Notes: generated from the sequence alone by a model not told the origin. A DNA stretch of 64,000 nt from Streptomyces sp. NL15-2K (GCF_030551255.1 NZ_CP130630.1:9113001-9177000); one strand, 5' to 3'. Shown: positions 8,350-18,156, counted from the first letter of the stretch. Numbers and translations are program-made.

Positions 8350-9699
8350 ATGCGTCCACATGCTGGTGCTTCCCTGAGCCGCCGCCGTTTTCTCTCCCTC
8401 TCGGCAGCCGGCGCCGCGACCGGCGCGGCGGCGTTGAGCGGCTGTGCGATGCAGGTGTCGACCGGGGTCAGCGGATCGGGCGAGACCGTCACCGTGATGG
8501 TCAACTCCGGGGACATCCTCCCGGAGCAGGTGCAGCAGGCGAAGAAAGACCTCGGCATCAAGATCGTTCTGGTGAAGTACGACATCACCAAGCTGATCGC
8601 GATGCTCACCAGCGGCAACCCGCCCGACCTGGTGCGCGGCGTCGGCGCCGTGGACGCGCCGTTCTTCGCCGCCCGGGACGTGGCCGAGGAGCTGGACCCC
8701 TACTTCTCCCGGAGCAGCGTCCTCAAGCCGGCCGACCTGGACCCCGTCAACGACCTCTGGCGGTACGACGGCCGGGTCCAGGGCAAGGGCCCGCGCTACG
8801 GCATGGCGAAGGACTTCTCCCAGGACTCCATGTACTGGTACAACACCGCGGCCTTCGACAAGGGCGGTGTCGACTATCCGGCGGAGACCGAGCCGGCCAC
8901 GTACGAGGAGTGGATGGACAAGGCCAAGCGCCTCGTGCAGCGCAAGAGCGGCCAGACCACCGTCTTCGGCGGCAGCTACCAGGGCCTCACCCGGGCCACG
9001 CTCCTGGCGACCATGACGGCCTCCGCCGGCGGCAGCCTCTTCAACGACGACTTCTCCCGGGTCGACTTCACCACCCTCGAGGCCCGCAAGGCCCTGGCCT
9101 GGTACATCGACTACTGCAAGACCAAGGTCGGGCCGAGCCCCATCCAGCCCGACCCCAACGGCTGGGACGGGCCCACCTACCAGGCCGGGCGGCTGGCCAT
9201 GTCGAACTCCGGCTACTGGCTGGGCGGCATGATCGGCACCGACAAGAAGCTGGCGGAGGTCTCCCGCCTGGCACCCGCCCCGGTCTTCGCGGGCGGCCCG
9301 CGGATCAGCGCCTGCCAGAGCGGCACCGGCCTGTGGATGCCGCGCGGGGCGAAGAACAAGGACGCCGCATGGCGGGTCTTCGAGTGGTTCTTCGGCGAGG
9401 AGCCGGCGAAGGCACGCGCCTCAGGCGGCTGGGGCATCCCCACGCTGAAGTCACTGAGGCCGCTGATGCCGGCCAAGGAGGACTACCAGAAGCGGGTGCT
9501 GAAGGTGCAGCAGGACGAGCTGAAGCACTTCTCGGTGATCTCCTTCACCCCCTACACCAGGGCGGACGCGATCGACGCCCTCTTCAACCAGATCGCCCCC
9601 GCCGCGATGAGCGGCCAGATCTCCGTCGACACCCTCGCCGGGCGCCTGAACTCGGCCATCAACGAGCAGCTGAAGCGCGGTAAGGAGCAAGTGGGATGA
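8350..9699 (+). CDS. Sugar-binding lipoprotein of second ABC importer, Tat-type signal (449 aa)
   Basis: A family-1 extracellular solute-binding protein. The signal has a twin-arginine motif (SRRRFLSLS, R11-R13) followed by the lipobox LSGC with C32, so it is probably a Tat-exported lipoprotein. I start at the ATG at 8350, preceded by AGGAGGTGG, rather than the upstream in-frame ATG, because the signal peptide then has its normal form. Its stop overlaps the permease start by 4 bp (ATGA at 9696-9699). It is first in an operon with two permeases and then secreted polysaccharide-active proteins, which implies import of their oligosaccharide products. Confidence 0.93.
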   Translation: MRPHAGASLSRRRFLSLSAAGAATGAAALSGCAMQVSTGVSGSGETVTVMVNSGDILPEQVQQAKKDLGIKIVLVKYDITKLIAMLTSGNPPDLVRGVGAVDAPFFAARDVAEELDPYFSRSSVLKPADLDPVNDLWRYDGRVQGKGPRYGMAKDFSQDSMYWYNTAAFDKGGVDYPAETEPATYEEWMDKAKRLVQRKSGQTTVFGGSYQGLTRATLLATMTASAGGSLFNDDFSRVDFTTLEARKALAWYIDYCKTKVGPSPIQPDPNGWDGPTYQAGRLAMSNSGYWLGGMIGTDKKLAEVSRLAPAPVFAGGPRISACQSGTGLWMPRGAKNKDAAWRVFEWFFGEEPAKARASGGWGIPTLKSLRPLMPAKEDYQKRVLKVQQDELKHFSVISFTPYTRADAIDALFNQIAPAAMSGQISVDTLAGRLNSAINEQLKRGKEQVG

Positions 9700-10694
9700 C
9701 GGTCGACCAGCTCTCCTCCGTCGCGGACCGGCCGGGCGCCGCCGCGAGCGCCAGGCGCGCACCGGCCGTCGGCGGGTCGCGGACCTCCATGACCGCGCGC
9801 AGGCACCGGGCGTTCTACATGTTCACCTCGCCCTGGATCATCGGCTTCGTGCTGCTGACCATCACGCCGATGGTGTACGCGCTGTGGCTGAGCTTCACCA
9901 CGTTCGACGGCATCTCGCCCAACTGGAAGTACGTCGGACTCGGCAACTACCGCGAGCTGCTGAACGATCCGGTGACCTGGGACGCGCTCGGCCGTGCGGG
10001 CCTGTTCGCGGTGACCTCGGTGCCGCTGTCGATCATCGCGGGACTCGGCCTCGCCGTCCTGGTCAACCGGCCGATCAAGGCGCGCGGCCTGTTCCGCACG
10101 CTGCTGTATCTGCCCGCCGTGGTGCCGCCGGTGGGCGCGGGCCTCGCCTTCAAGCTCCTCTTCGACCAGAACTCCGGTGCCACCAACGGCGTCCTGACTC
10201 TCTTCGGCTTCGACGCGATCGGCTGGCTCGCCGACCCCTACGCCCGTTACGTGCTGCTGATGACGGTGCTCTGGGCCGCCGGAAACGTCATGATCATCTC
10301 GCTGGCCGGACTCCAGGACGTACCCAAGGAACTCCACGAGGCCGCCCGCATCGACGGGGCGAGCGCCTGGCGCACCTTCCGCAGCATCACCGTGCCGCTG
10401 CTGTCACCCGTCCTGCTCTTCCAGACGGTGACCGGGATGATCGCCTCGGTGCAGACCATCATGCCGCTGCTGCTGGCCCCGCTCGGCGACACGAGCGGCA
10501 TCACCACGGTCCCGCAGTCCAACTACCTGTACATGATGCACGTCTTCGCGCAGTACTTCGCGCTCGGCCGCTACGGCTACGCCTCCGCGCTGCTGTGGGT
10601 GCTCTTCGTCCTGATCCTCGTCGTGACCGGCCTCATCTTCAAGTTCACGTCCGGCGCGGTGTTCTACAACGTCGACCCGGAGGCGAAGAAGTGA
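9696..10694 (+). CDS. Sugar ABC transporter permease, MalF type (332 aa)
   Basis: The first membrane subunit of the second importer: a charged, Ala/Arg-rich N-terminal extension, six hydrophobic segments and the EAA loop EAARIDGASAWRTFRS. Coupled to the binding protein by a 4-bp ATGA overlap and to the next permease by a GTGA overlap, so the three subunits should be made in step. The family is CUT1; the ATPase is absent, as in the first system. Confidence 0.94.
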   Translation: MTVDQLSSVADRPGAAASARRAPAVGGSRTSMTARRHRAFYMFTSPWIIGFVLLTITPMVYALWLSFTTFDGISPNWKYVGLGNYRELLNDPVTWDALGRAGLFAVTSVPLSIIAGLGLAVLVNRPIKARGLFRTLLYLPAVVPPVGAGLAFKLLFDQNSGATNGVLTLFGFDAIGWLADPYARYVLLMTVLWAAGNVMIISLAGLQDVPKELHEAARIDGASAWRTFRSITVPLLSPVLLFQTVTGMIASVQTIMPLLLAPLGDTSGITTVPQSNYLYMMHVFAQYFALGRYGYASALLWVLFVLILVVTGLIFKFTSGAVFYNVDPEAKK

Positions 10695-11563
10695 CCGCCA
10701 CTACTCTGCCGCCCAAGGCATCGACGACCGACATACGCGTGCGGGTGCGCGCCAAGCGCCTCGTCCTCTACACGGTCCTCGTCTCCGTCACCGGGCTGTT
10801 CCTCGGCCCCTTCGGCTGGCTGATCCTCTCCGGCCTGAAGACCCAGGGCGAACTGGCCGCCTCGCCCGTGCACTGGCTGCCCGAGGCCTTCCAGTGGCAC
10901 AACTTCGCCGACGCCTTCAACCAGATCGACTTCCTAGGCTACGCCCGCAACTCCCTGGTCATCGCCCTCATCTATGCCACCCTCGTCACCCTCAGCTCGG
11001 CCTGGGTCGGCTTCGGTTTCGCCCGGCTCGACGCGCCCGGCAAGAAGGTGCTGTTCGGCGTCCTGCTCGGCTCGATGATGCTGCCCCAGATGGTCACCCT
11101 GCTGCCGACCTACCTGATCTTCGCCAAGGTCGGCATGGTCGACACGTACTGGCCGTGGGTGCTGTGGGGCCTCTCCGCGGCGCCGTATCTGGTCTTCCTC
11201 TTCCGGCAGTTCTTCGCGGGCATGCCGCGGGAGCTGGAGGAGGCCGCGATCGTCGACGGCTGCGGATACGCGACGATCTTCTGGCGGATCTTCCTGCCGC
11301 AGTCCTGGCCCGTGCTGTCCGCGAGCTTCATCATCGCCTTCACCTGGACCTGGGGCGACTACATCGCCCCGCAGCTGCTGCTGTCCACCGACCGCACCAC
11401 GCTCGCCGTCGCCGTGATGACCACCTACGTCAGCGAGGCCGGCACGCCCGTGCCCGAACTCCAGGCCGCGGCCTCCGTGATGTACATCGTCCCGATCCTG
11501 CTGATCTTCCTCATCGCCCAGCGCGGTTTCGTCGCCGGGATGTCCACGTCCGGACTCAAGTGA
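10691..11563 (+). CDS. Sugar ABC transporter permease, MalG type (290 aa)
   Basis: The second membrane subunit of the importer, with six hydrophobic segments, an EAA-type loop (EEAAIVDGCGYATIFW) and a typical C-terminus (STSGLK). The GTG start at 10691 overlaps the previous stop (GTGA). A longer open frame begins at 9884 but lies over the previous permease and is not credible. It is followed after 44 bp by the beta-helix hydrolase gene, whose own ribosome site suggests a continuous operon. Confidence 0.93.
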   Translation: MTATTLPPKASTTDIRVRVRAKRLVLYTVLVSVTGLFLGPFGWLILSGLKTQGELAASPVHWLPEAFQWHNFADAFNQIDFLGYARNSLVIALIYATLVTLSSAWVGFGFARLDAPGKKVLFGVLLGSMMLPQMVTLLPTYLIFAKVGMVDTYWPWVLWGLSAAPYLVFLFRQFFAGMPRELEEAAIVDGCGYATIFWRIFLPQSWPVLSASFIIAFTWTWGDYIAPQLLLSTDRTTLAVAVMTTYVSEAGTPVPELQAAASVMYIVPILLIFLIAQRGFVAGMSTSGLK

Positions 11564-11607
11564 CCTTCTCGTATCTCTCAGCTCCCGCTTACTGAAGGAA
11601 CGGCTCC

Positions 11608-13392
11608 ATGAACGACACCCAGAGCACCGGACTGTCCCGGCGCACCCTTCTCCAGGCCGCCGGCGCCACCGCCGCCGCGTACTCCCTGATCGGCGCCGCG
11701 GCCGGTACCGCGAGAGCCGACGACACGCCCGCGGCGCCCGACAAGCTGGTGGTGTACCCCATCCCGAGCGGGGTCCCGACCAACTCGAGCTTCACCGTCA
11801 AGGCCCGTACGGCGGGCGGCGAATGGCAGACGGTGCCGGTCTACCGGGCCAGGGCGAAGCAGATCGACCCGAACACCGGCAGCGGTCCCGTCTTCAACTC
11901 CTCCGTCGCCACGTTCGACTTCGCCGGCACCGTCGAGGTCGCCGTCACCTCGTCCAAGGGCGCCATCGGCTCCGCGCGGATACGGCCGCTGTCGTCCAAC
12001 ACCCAGTTCACGGTGGACGGCGCCACGGTGAGCTTCACCCTCACCGAGCCCCGCAACCTCTCCATCGAGATCGACGGCGAGATCTTCAACAACCTTCAGC
12101 TGCACGCCAACCCGATCGAGTCGAACGCGCCCGACCCCGACGACCCGGACGTCATCTACTTCGGCCCGGGCCTGCACAAGACCACCGACAACGTGGTGAA
12201 GGTGCCCAGCGGCAAGACGGTCTACCTGGCCGGCGGCGCGGTGCTGACCTCCCGGGTGGAGTTCGTCAACGTCGAGAACGCCCGGCTGCGCGGCCGCGGT
12301 GTGCTGTACAACTCGCCGAGCGGTGTCCTGCTCCAGTACTCCAAGAACATCGAGATCGACGGCATCATGGTGCTCAACCCGAGCAGCGGATACTCGGTCA
12401 CCGTCGGCCAGTCGAAGCAGGTCACCGTCCGCAACCTGCACTCCTACAGCCACGGCCAGTGGGGCGACGGCATCGACGTCTTCTCCAGCGAGGACGTCCT
12501 CATCGAGGGCGTCTGGATGCGCAACTCCGACGACTGCATCGCGATCTACGCCCACCGCTGGGACTACTACGGCGACTGCCGCAACATCACCGTCCGCAAC
12601 TCCACCCTCTGGGCGGACGTCGCGCACCCGATCAACGTCGGCACGCACGGCAACACCGACAAGCCGGAGACCATCGAGAACCTCGTCTTCAGCGACATCG
12701 ACATCCTCGACCACCGCGAACCGCAGATGGACTACCAGGGCTGCATCGCGCTCAACCCGGGCGACAGCAACCTGCTGCGCAACGTCCGCGCCCAGGACAT
12801 CCGGGTGGACGACTTCCGCTGGGGCCAGCTGATCAACATGCGGATCATGTACAACAAGAAGTACAACACCTCGGCCGGACGAGGCATCGACGGGGTCTTC
12901 ATCCGGAACCTGACGTACACGGGGACGCGCGCCAACCCGTCCCTCATGGTCGGCTACGACGCGGACCACGCCATCCAGAACGTCACGTTCCAGAACCTCG
13001 TCATCAACGGCAAGTTCATCGGCAACGGGATGAAGAAGCCCGGCTGGTACACGTTCACGGACATGATGCCGGCGTACGCCAACGAGCACGTGCTGAACAT
13101 GCGGTTCCTGAACTCGACCGAGGCGACGTCCGCCGCCAAGCCGCAGATCACCAGCCCGGACCAGGCCACGGCCACCAAGAACCAGGTCTTCAACTACCTG
13201 ATCACGGCCGGCGAGCTGCCGACGTCGTTCGGCGCCGAGGGGCTGCCGAAGGGCCTGGACATCGACACCGCCACCGGTCTCATCTCTGGCACCGCCGACG
13301 ACAACGTCGGCACCTTCACGGCCACCGTCTCGGCCACCAACAGCGTGGGCACCGCGACGCAGACCGTCACCTTCACCGTCCAGCACGCCTGA
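11608..13392 (+). CDS. Secreted GH28-like beta-helix polysaccharide hydrolase (594 aa)
   Basis: A Tat-type signal (LSRRTLLQ, R11-R12, cleavage near A37) precedes an N-terminal beta-sandwich (about 45-150) and a right-handed parallel beta-helix (about 170-510). The helix carries a polygalacturonase-like block: GDGIDVFSSEDVLIEG, then MRNSDDCIAIY. In GH28 the paired Asp residues of NTD and GDD are catalytic; here they read GDGID and SDD. The usual GHG motif is not plain (nearest is VGTHGN). A putative Ig (He_PIG) domain closes the protein from about residue 512. It probably cuts a galacturonate-type or other pectic chain. GH49-like enzymes share the fold and are an alternative. A GAAGGA ribosome site precedes the ATG. 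Confidence 0.78.
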   Translation: MNDTQSTGLSRRTLLQAAGATAAAYSLIGAAAGTARADDTPAAPDKLVVYPIPSGVPTNSSFTVKARTAGGEWQTVPVYRARAKQIDPNTGSGPVFNSSVATFDFAGTVEVAVTSSKGAIGSARIRPLSSNTQFTVDGATVSFTLTEPRNLSIEIDGEIFNNLQLHANPIESNAPDPDDPDVIYFGPGLHKTTDNVVKVPSGKTVYLAGGAVLTSRVEFVNVENARLRGRGVLYNSPSGVLLQYSKNIEIDGIMVLNPSSGYSVTVGQSKQVTVRNLHSYSHGQWGDGIDVFSSEDVLIEGVWMRNSDDCIAIYAHRWDYYGDCRNITVRNSTLWADVAHPINVGTHGNTDKPETIENLVFSDIDILDHREPQMDYQGCIALNPGDSNLLRNVRAQDIRVDDFRWGQLINMRIMYNKKYNTSAGRGIDGVFIRNLTYTGTRANPSLMVGYDADHAIQNVTFQNLVINGKFIGNGMKKPGWYTFTDMMPAYANEHVLNMRFLNSTEATSAAKPQITSPDQATATKNQVFNYLITAGELPTSFGAEGLPKGLDIDTATGLISGTADDNVGTFTATVSATNSVGTATQTVTFTVQHA

Positions 13393-13409
13393 TGCGGAGC
13401 CTGTGAATC

Positions 13410-16400
13410 ATGGAGTCACCCGTGTTTCCTCTCAGCCGACGCTCCTTCATCGGGGCCGCGGGGCTCGTGATCGCTGCCGGAGGCGGACTGCTGTCCGCCT
13501 CCGCCGCGGCGGCGTCGGCCCAGGACGACAAGACCCGGCACCGGGCCTTCACCCACCCCGGTCTGCTGCATACAGCCGACGACATATCGCGTATGAAAGC
13601 CGCCGTCGCGGCGCAGGAATCCCCGGTCTACGACGGCTACCTCGCGTTCGCGGCCCACGCCCGCTCGAAGCCCACGTACGCGATCCAGAACACCGGCCAG
13701 ATCACCTCCTGGGGCCGGGGCCCCACCAACTTCCAGAACCAGGCCGTCGCCGACTCGGCCGCCGCCTACCAGAACGCCCTGATGTGGTGCGTCACCGGCA
13801 ACCGCGCCCACGCCGACAAGGCCCGCGACATCCTCAACGCCTGGTCGGCCTCCCTGACGATGGTCACCGGTGCCGACGGTCCGCTCGGCGCCGGGCTCCA
13901 GGCCTTCAAGTTCGTCAACGCGGCCGAACTGCTCCGGCACAGCGGCTACGACGGATGGGCGGACTCCGACATCGCCCGCTGCGAGCAGTCCTTCCTGGAC
14001 GTCTGGTATCCGGCGATCTCCGGCTACATGCTCTACGCCAACGGCAACTGGGACCTGACGTCCGTTCAGTCCATTCTGGCCATCGGCGTGTTCTGCGAGG
14101 AGCCCGTCCTCTTCGAGGACGCCCTGCGCTTCGCGGCGGCCGGCGCGGGCAACGGCAGCGTCCGCAACCGGATCGTCACCGACACCGGCCAGGGCCAGGA
14201 GAGCGGCCGCGACCAGGGCCACGAGCAGCTCGCCGTCGGCCTGCTGGGCGACGCGGCGCAGGTCGCCTGGAACCAGGGCGTCGACCTGTGGGGCGTCGAC
14301 GGCAACCGCATCCTCGCGAACGCCGAGTACGCGGCCCGCTACAACCTCGGCGGCGACGTCCCCTTCACGCCCGACCTGGACCGCACCGGCAAGTACATCA
14401 AGACGACCGTCTCCGACAAGGTCCGCGGGAATCTGCCGCCGATCTACGAGATGTACTACGCCCACTACGCCGGCGTCCGCGGCCTCGACACCCCGTACAC
14501 CAAGGCGGCCGTCTTCCGCGGCACCGGCGGCGCCCGCGTCGTCGAGGGCAGCAACGACGACCTGCCCAGCTTCGGCACCTTCGCCTACGCCGGCACCAAG
14601 GCCCCCGCGCCGACCGTGCCCACGGCACCGGCGGGCGTCACGGCGGTCGGCGACGGCACGTCCGTCACCGTGAGCTGGCTGCCGTCGGCGTGGGCGAGCA
14701 CGTACACCGTCCGCCGGGCGACCAAGCCCGAGGGCCCGTACGAGGAGATCGCCACAGGCGTCGACAAGCCGGCGTACACCGACCGCGACGCGAACCCCGG
14801 CCGGACCTACCACTACACCGTCGCCGCCGCCAACTCCCAGGGCAGCAGCGGCGATTCGAGCCCGGTGTCCGCCGCCAACGGTCTGCCCGAGCCGTGGTCC
14901 ACCCAGGACCTCGGCAAGGTGAAGATCCCCGGCTCCGCCGCCTTCGACGGCGAGCGGTTCGTGCTGGAGGCCTCCGGCACCGCCGACACCTACCGCCTCG
15001 CGCACCTGCCGCTGCGCGGCGACGGCGCGATCACCGCGCGGATCGTCTGGCCGCTCAGCTCGCAGTACTCCAAGATCGGCGTCACCGTCCGGGCCTCCCT
15101 GGACGCGGACGCGGCCCACGCGGCCATGCTGATCCAGGGGCTGCCGCTGCACACCTGGAGCGGGGTGTGGACGGTACGGCCGACGGCCGGGGCGTCCGTC
15201 TCCGCGACGGGCAGCACACCGGTGCCGCCCACCCAGCAGCAGACGATCACCACGTCCGCCGCTTTCCCGATCTCCAGCCTCGGCACCCTGCCGGAATCGG
15301 CGACCCCGCTGGAGGCGCCGTACGTGGAGGGCGCGGGAGACGGCTACCGGCTGCGGGCGCCGTACTGGGTACGGGTGACCCGCAAGGGTCGGTGGTGTAC
15401 CGGGGCGATCTCGGCAGACGGTATACGGTGGACAGAAGTCGGTCGCACCGAGGTCGACGGTCTGTCGAATACCGCATACGCGGGTCTCGTCCTCACCTCC
15501 TGCCTCGGCGTCGACGAGGAGTACGCCGAGACCGGCACCGGCGCCTTCGACAACGTCACCGTGACCTCCACCTCGGCCGGCGAGGTCTGGTCCGTGCCGG
15601 GCCCCGGCCGCACCGCCGACGACCTGCGGGCCACCACAGGCGCCGACGCCGTCGAACTCGCCTGGACCGACCCGGACCTCTCCGCCCGCTACAAGGTGCT
15701 GCGCGCCACCGACCCCGACGGCCCGTACGTGACCGTCGCGACCGGCATCGGCCCGGTCGGGTCCGGCACCCGCATCCGGTACGCGGACGCCACCGGCACA
15801 CCCGGAACGACGTACCACTACGCCGTCGCCAAGACCAACACCGCCGGACGCGGCCCCCTCTCGGAGTCCGCCGCCGCGCCGATGCCGTCACCGACACCGC
15901 CCCAACTCACCTCCGCCACCACCGCGTTCGCCAACAAGGGCATCGCCTTCCAGCACCTGCTCCGAGCCTCGCACGAGCCCATCCGGTTCACCGCGACCGG
16001 CCTGCCCGACGGGCTCCGTGTCGACCGGCGCACCGGCCTGATCTGCGGAACCCCCACGGAAACCGGCGAGTTCAAGGTCACGACCACAGCGGGCAACGCG
16101 GCCGGCGACGGCACCGGCACCCTCACCCTCACGGTCGGCACACCGCCGCCCGCCCCCTGGACGTACGGCGACCTCGGCGACGTGGTCCTCGACGACCGCG
16201 CCTTCGGCACACTCGGCGTGGTCGCCGTCCGTACCCCCGGCAGCACCGCCCACGAAGACGGGACCTTCGTGGTGCGGGGAGCCGGGACCGACCTCACCGT
16301 CAACAACCAGGGAATGACAGGCCAGTTCGTACGCCGGCCCGTCACCGGTGACTGCACGGTCACCGCCCGGCTGGTCTCCCGTACAGGGGCCACCGCCGAC

Positions 16401-16754
16401 CGGGTGGGCCTGCTGATGGCCAAGTCGCTGTCGCCGTTCGACCAGGCGGCCGGCGTGATCGTCACGGGCGGGAGCACCGCTCAGCTCATGCTCCGCAAGA
16501 CCGTGGCGGGCGCCTCCGCGTTCTCCGGCACCGCCACCGTCCAACTGCCCCTGCTGCTGCGGCTGAACCGCACCGGGACCGCCTTCGCCGCGGCCGTCTC
16601 CACCGATGACGGCGCCACCTGGACCGCCCTCGCCTCCGGCGAGGTCCCCGGCTTCGGTGACGTCCCCTACCACGTGGGCCTCGTGGTCTGCTCACGCAAC
16701 CCCCTGGCCCTCGGCACCGCGAAGTTCGAAGAGGTGAGCATCACCCCCATCTAA
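13410..16754 (+). CDS. Large secreted modular polysaccharide lyase, alginate-lyase-like with FN3 and beta-sandwich modules (1114 aa)
   Basis: Residues 1-37 are a Tat-like signal (LSRRSFIGAAG). About 42-390 is an alpha-helical toroid lyase domain of the alginate-lyase (PF05426 / PL38-like) kind, with FTHPGLLH, AAAYQNAL, NWDL, AGNGS and ESGRDQGH. Then come a fibronectin III module (400-490), a beta-sandwich (about 494-727), a second FN3 (730-823), a putative Ig module (829-912) and a last beta-sandwich (914-1114), the latter probably carbohydrate-binding. The catalytic core is homologous to the next gene. Two starts are possible: ATG 13410 or GTG 13422, which has GGAG six bases upstream. The substrate is likely a uronic-acid polymer; lyase chemistry is inferred from the fold family. 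Confidence 0.75.
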   Translation: MESPVFPLSRRSFIGAAGLVIAAGGGLLSASAAAASAQDDKTRHRAFTHPGLLHTADDISRMKAAVAAQESPVYDGYLAFAAHARSKPTYAIQNTGQITSWGRGPTNFQNQAVADSAAAYQNALMWCVTGNRAHADKARDILNAWSASLTMVTGADGPLGAGLQAFKFVNAAELLRHSGYDGWADSDIARCEQSFLDVWYPAISGYMLYANGNWDLTSVQSILAIGVFCEEPVLFEDALRFAAAGAGNGSVRNRIVTDTGQGQESGRDQGHEQLAVGLLGDAAQVAWNQGVDLWGVDGNRILANAEYAARYNLGGDVPFTPDLDRTGKYIKTTVSDKVRGNLPPIYEMYYAHYAGVRGLDTPYTKAAVFRGTGGARVVEGSNDDLPSFGTFAYAGTKAPAPTVPTAPAGVTAVGDGTSVTVSWLPSAWASTYTVRRATKPEGPYEEIATGVDKPAYTDRDANPGRTYHYTVAAANSQGSSGDSSPVSAANGLPEPWSTQDLGKVKIPGSAAFDGERFVLEASGTADTYRLAHLPLRGDGAITARIVWPLSSQYSKIGVTVRASLDADAAHAAMLIQGLPLHTWSGVWTVRPTAGASVSATGSTPVPPTQQQTITTSAAFPISSLGTLPESATPLEAPYVEGAGDGYRLRAPYWVRVTRKGRWCTGAISADGIRWTEVGRTEVDGLSNTAYAGLVLTSCLGVDEEYAETGTGAFDNVTVTSTSAGEVWSVPGPGRTADDLRATTGADAVELAWTDPDLSARYKVLRATDPDGPYVTVATGIGPVGSGTRIRYADATGTPGTTYHYAVAKTNTAGRGPLSESAAAPMPSPTPPQLTSATTAFANKGIAFQHLLRASHEPIRFTATGLPDGLRVDRRTGLICGTPTETGEFKVTTTAGNAAGDGTGTLTLTVGTPPPAPWTYGDLGDVVLDDRAFGTLGVVAVRTPGSTAHEDGTFVVRGAGTDLTVNNQGMTGQFVRRPVTGDCTVTARLVSRTGATADRVGLLMAKSLSPFDQAAGVIVTGGSTAQLMLRKTVAGASAFSGTATVQLPLLLRLNRTGTAFAAAVSTDDGATWTALASGEVPGFGDVPYHVGLVVCSRNPLALGTAKFEEVSITPI

Positions 16755-16781
16755 ATCCTCACGGATCGGAGATGCACCGCA

Positions 16782-18065
16782 ATGAGCCGCACTTCCCCCC
16801 ACCGGCAACTCCAGCAAACCGAGCAGAACACCGAACACAACACCGAGTTGAGCCGCCGCGGTCTGCTGAGGACCGCCGGCGGTCTCGGCGCCGCTCTCGC
16901 CCTCGGCGGCGGCGCCACGTTCGCCGCCTCCACGGCGGACGCGGCGCCCTCGACCTTCACCCACCCCGGCATGCTGCACAACTGGGGCGACATCAACCGC
17001 GCCAAGGTCAGGGTCGCGGCGGGCAACGACCCCTGGCTGTCCGGCTGGAACAAGCTGGTCGCCAACTCCCACTCCCAGTCCACCTGGGTCGCCAGGCCGC
17101 AGTCCATCGTCTACCGCGGATCGGGGACCTCGAACAACTACACCATCCTCTACAACGACATCGCCGCCGCCTACCAGAACGCACTGCGCTGGCAGATCGG
17201 CGGTACCACGGCCAACGCCGACTGCGCGGCAGCCATCTGCAACGCCTGGGCGAACACCCTCACATCCATCCAGGGCACCACGGACGCGAACCTGGCCGCC
17301 GGCATCTACGGCTGGCAGTTCGCCAACGTGGGCGAGTTGCTGCGCGGCTACGCGGGCTTCGACCTGAACAAGTTCAAGCAGATGATGCTGAACGTGTTCT
17401 ACCCGATGAACCACGCCTTCCTGAGGGACCACAACTTCGCCTGCATCACCAACTACTGGGCGAACTGGGACCTGTGCAACATGGCCTCGATCATGGCCAT
17501 CGGGATCCTGTGCGACGACGGCGCCAAGTACGACGAGGCCGTCAACTACTTCAAGACCGGCGCCGGAAACGGCTCCATCCAGCACGCGGTGCCGTTCCTG
17601 TACACCAACGTCGACGGCTACGACCTCGGACAGTGGCAGGAGTCCGGCCGCGACCAGGGCCACTGCATGATGGGCATGGGCCAGATGGGCGCGCTCTGCG
17701 AGATGGCCTGGAACCAGGGCGACGACCTGTACAGCTACGACAGCAGGAGGTTCTTCAAGGGAGCCCAGTACGTCGCCAAGTACAACATCGGCCAGAACGT
17801 GCCGTTCACCACTTACACGTGGGGCAGCGGACAGAACTGCGCCCAGAACTCGCAGACAGTGGTCAGCTCGGCGTCCCGGGGCCTGGTGCGCCCGGTGTGG
17901 GCCATGCTCCACTTCCACTACAACGGGCGCCTGTCCTGGAACGACCAGTACATCTCGGACATGTACTACAATCTCGTCGGGACCGAGGGCGGAGGAGGTG
18001 ACTACGGCTCCACCAGCGGCGGCTTCGACCAGCTCGGCTTCGGCACGCTGATGTACGCCAAGTAG
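16782..18065 (+). CDS. Secreted alginate-lyase-like polysaccharide lyase (427 aa)
   Basis: A single-domain paralogue of the catalytic module of the previous protein. A Tat signal (LSRRGLLR, R25-R26, cleavage near residue 54) is followed by the same ordered blocks: FTHPGMLH, IAAAYQNALRW, NYWANWDL, AGNGS, QESGRDQGH, WNQGDDL and AKYNIGQNVPF. The (alpha/alpha) toroid alginate_lyase family (PL38-like) is the best match by eye. It lies 27 bp behind its paralogue and is surely co-transcribed. The pair may split endo and exo action or differ in substrate. The conserved RDQGH and NWDL blocks are candidate active-site segments. Confidence 0.75.
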   Translation: MSRTSPHRQLQQTEQNTEHNTELSRRGLLRTAGGLGAALALGGGATFAASTADAAPSTFTHPGMLHNWGDINRAKVRVAAGNDPWLSGWNKLVANSHSQSTWVARPQSIVYRGSGTSNNYTILYNDIAAAYQNALRWQIGGTTANADCAAAICNAWANTLTSIQGTTDANLAAGIYGWQFANVGELLRGYAGFDLNKFKQMMLNVFYPMNHAFLRDHNFACITNYWANWDLCNMASIMAIGILCDDGAKYDEAVNYFKTGAGNGSIQHAVPFLYTNVDGYDLGQWQESGRDQGHCMMGMGQMGALCEMAWNQGDDLYSYDSRRFFKGAQYVAKYNIGQNVPFTTYTWGSGQNCAQNSQTVVSSASRGLVRPVWAMLHFHYNGRLSWNDQYISDMYYNLVGTEGGGGDYGSTSGGFDQLGFGTLMYAK

Positions 18066-18079
18066 CCGCTCGCAGGCTC

Positions 18080-18132
18080 CGTGCACCGGAATACCGGGCG
18101 CCCTTGTGGTGCTCTGATGTTACCGGTGCACG
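18080..18132. repeat. Inverted repeat between lyase and carboxylesterase genes
   Basis: Perfect 10-nt arms CGTGCACCGG (18080-18089) and CCGGTGCACG (18123-18132) are separated by 33 bases. It sits between the lyase stop and the esterase start. It could be an attenuating terminator or an operator that sets the esterase apart from the upstream operon; there is no T-tract. Confidence 0.5.
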
Positions 18133-18156
18133 AGCACGCGAAGGGCTGGTGGGCGG

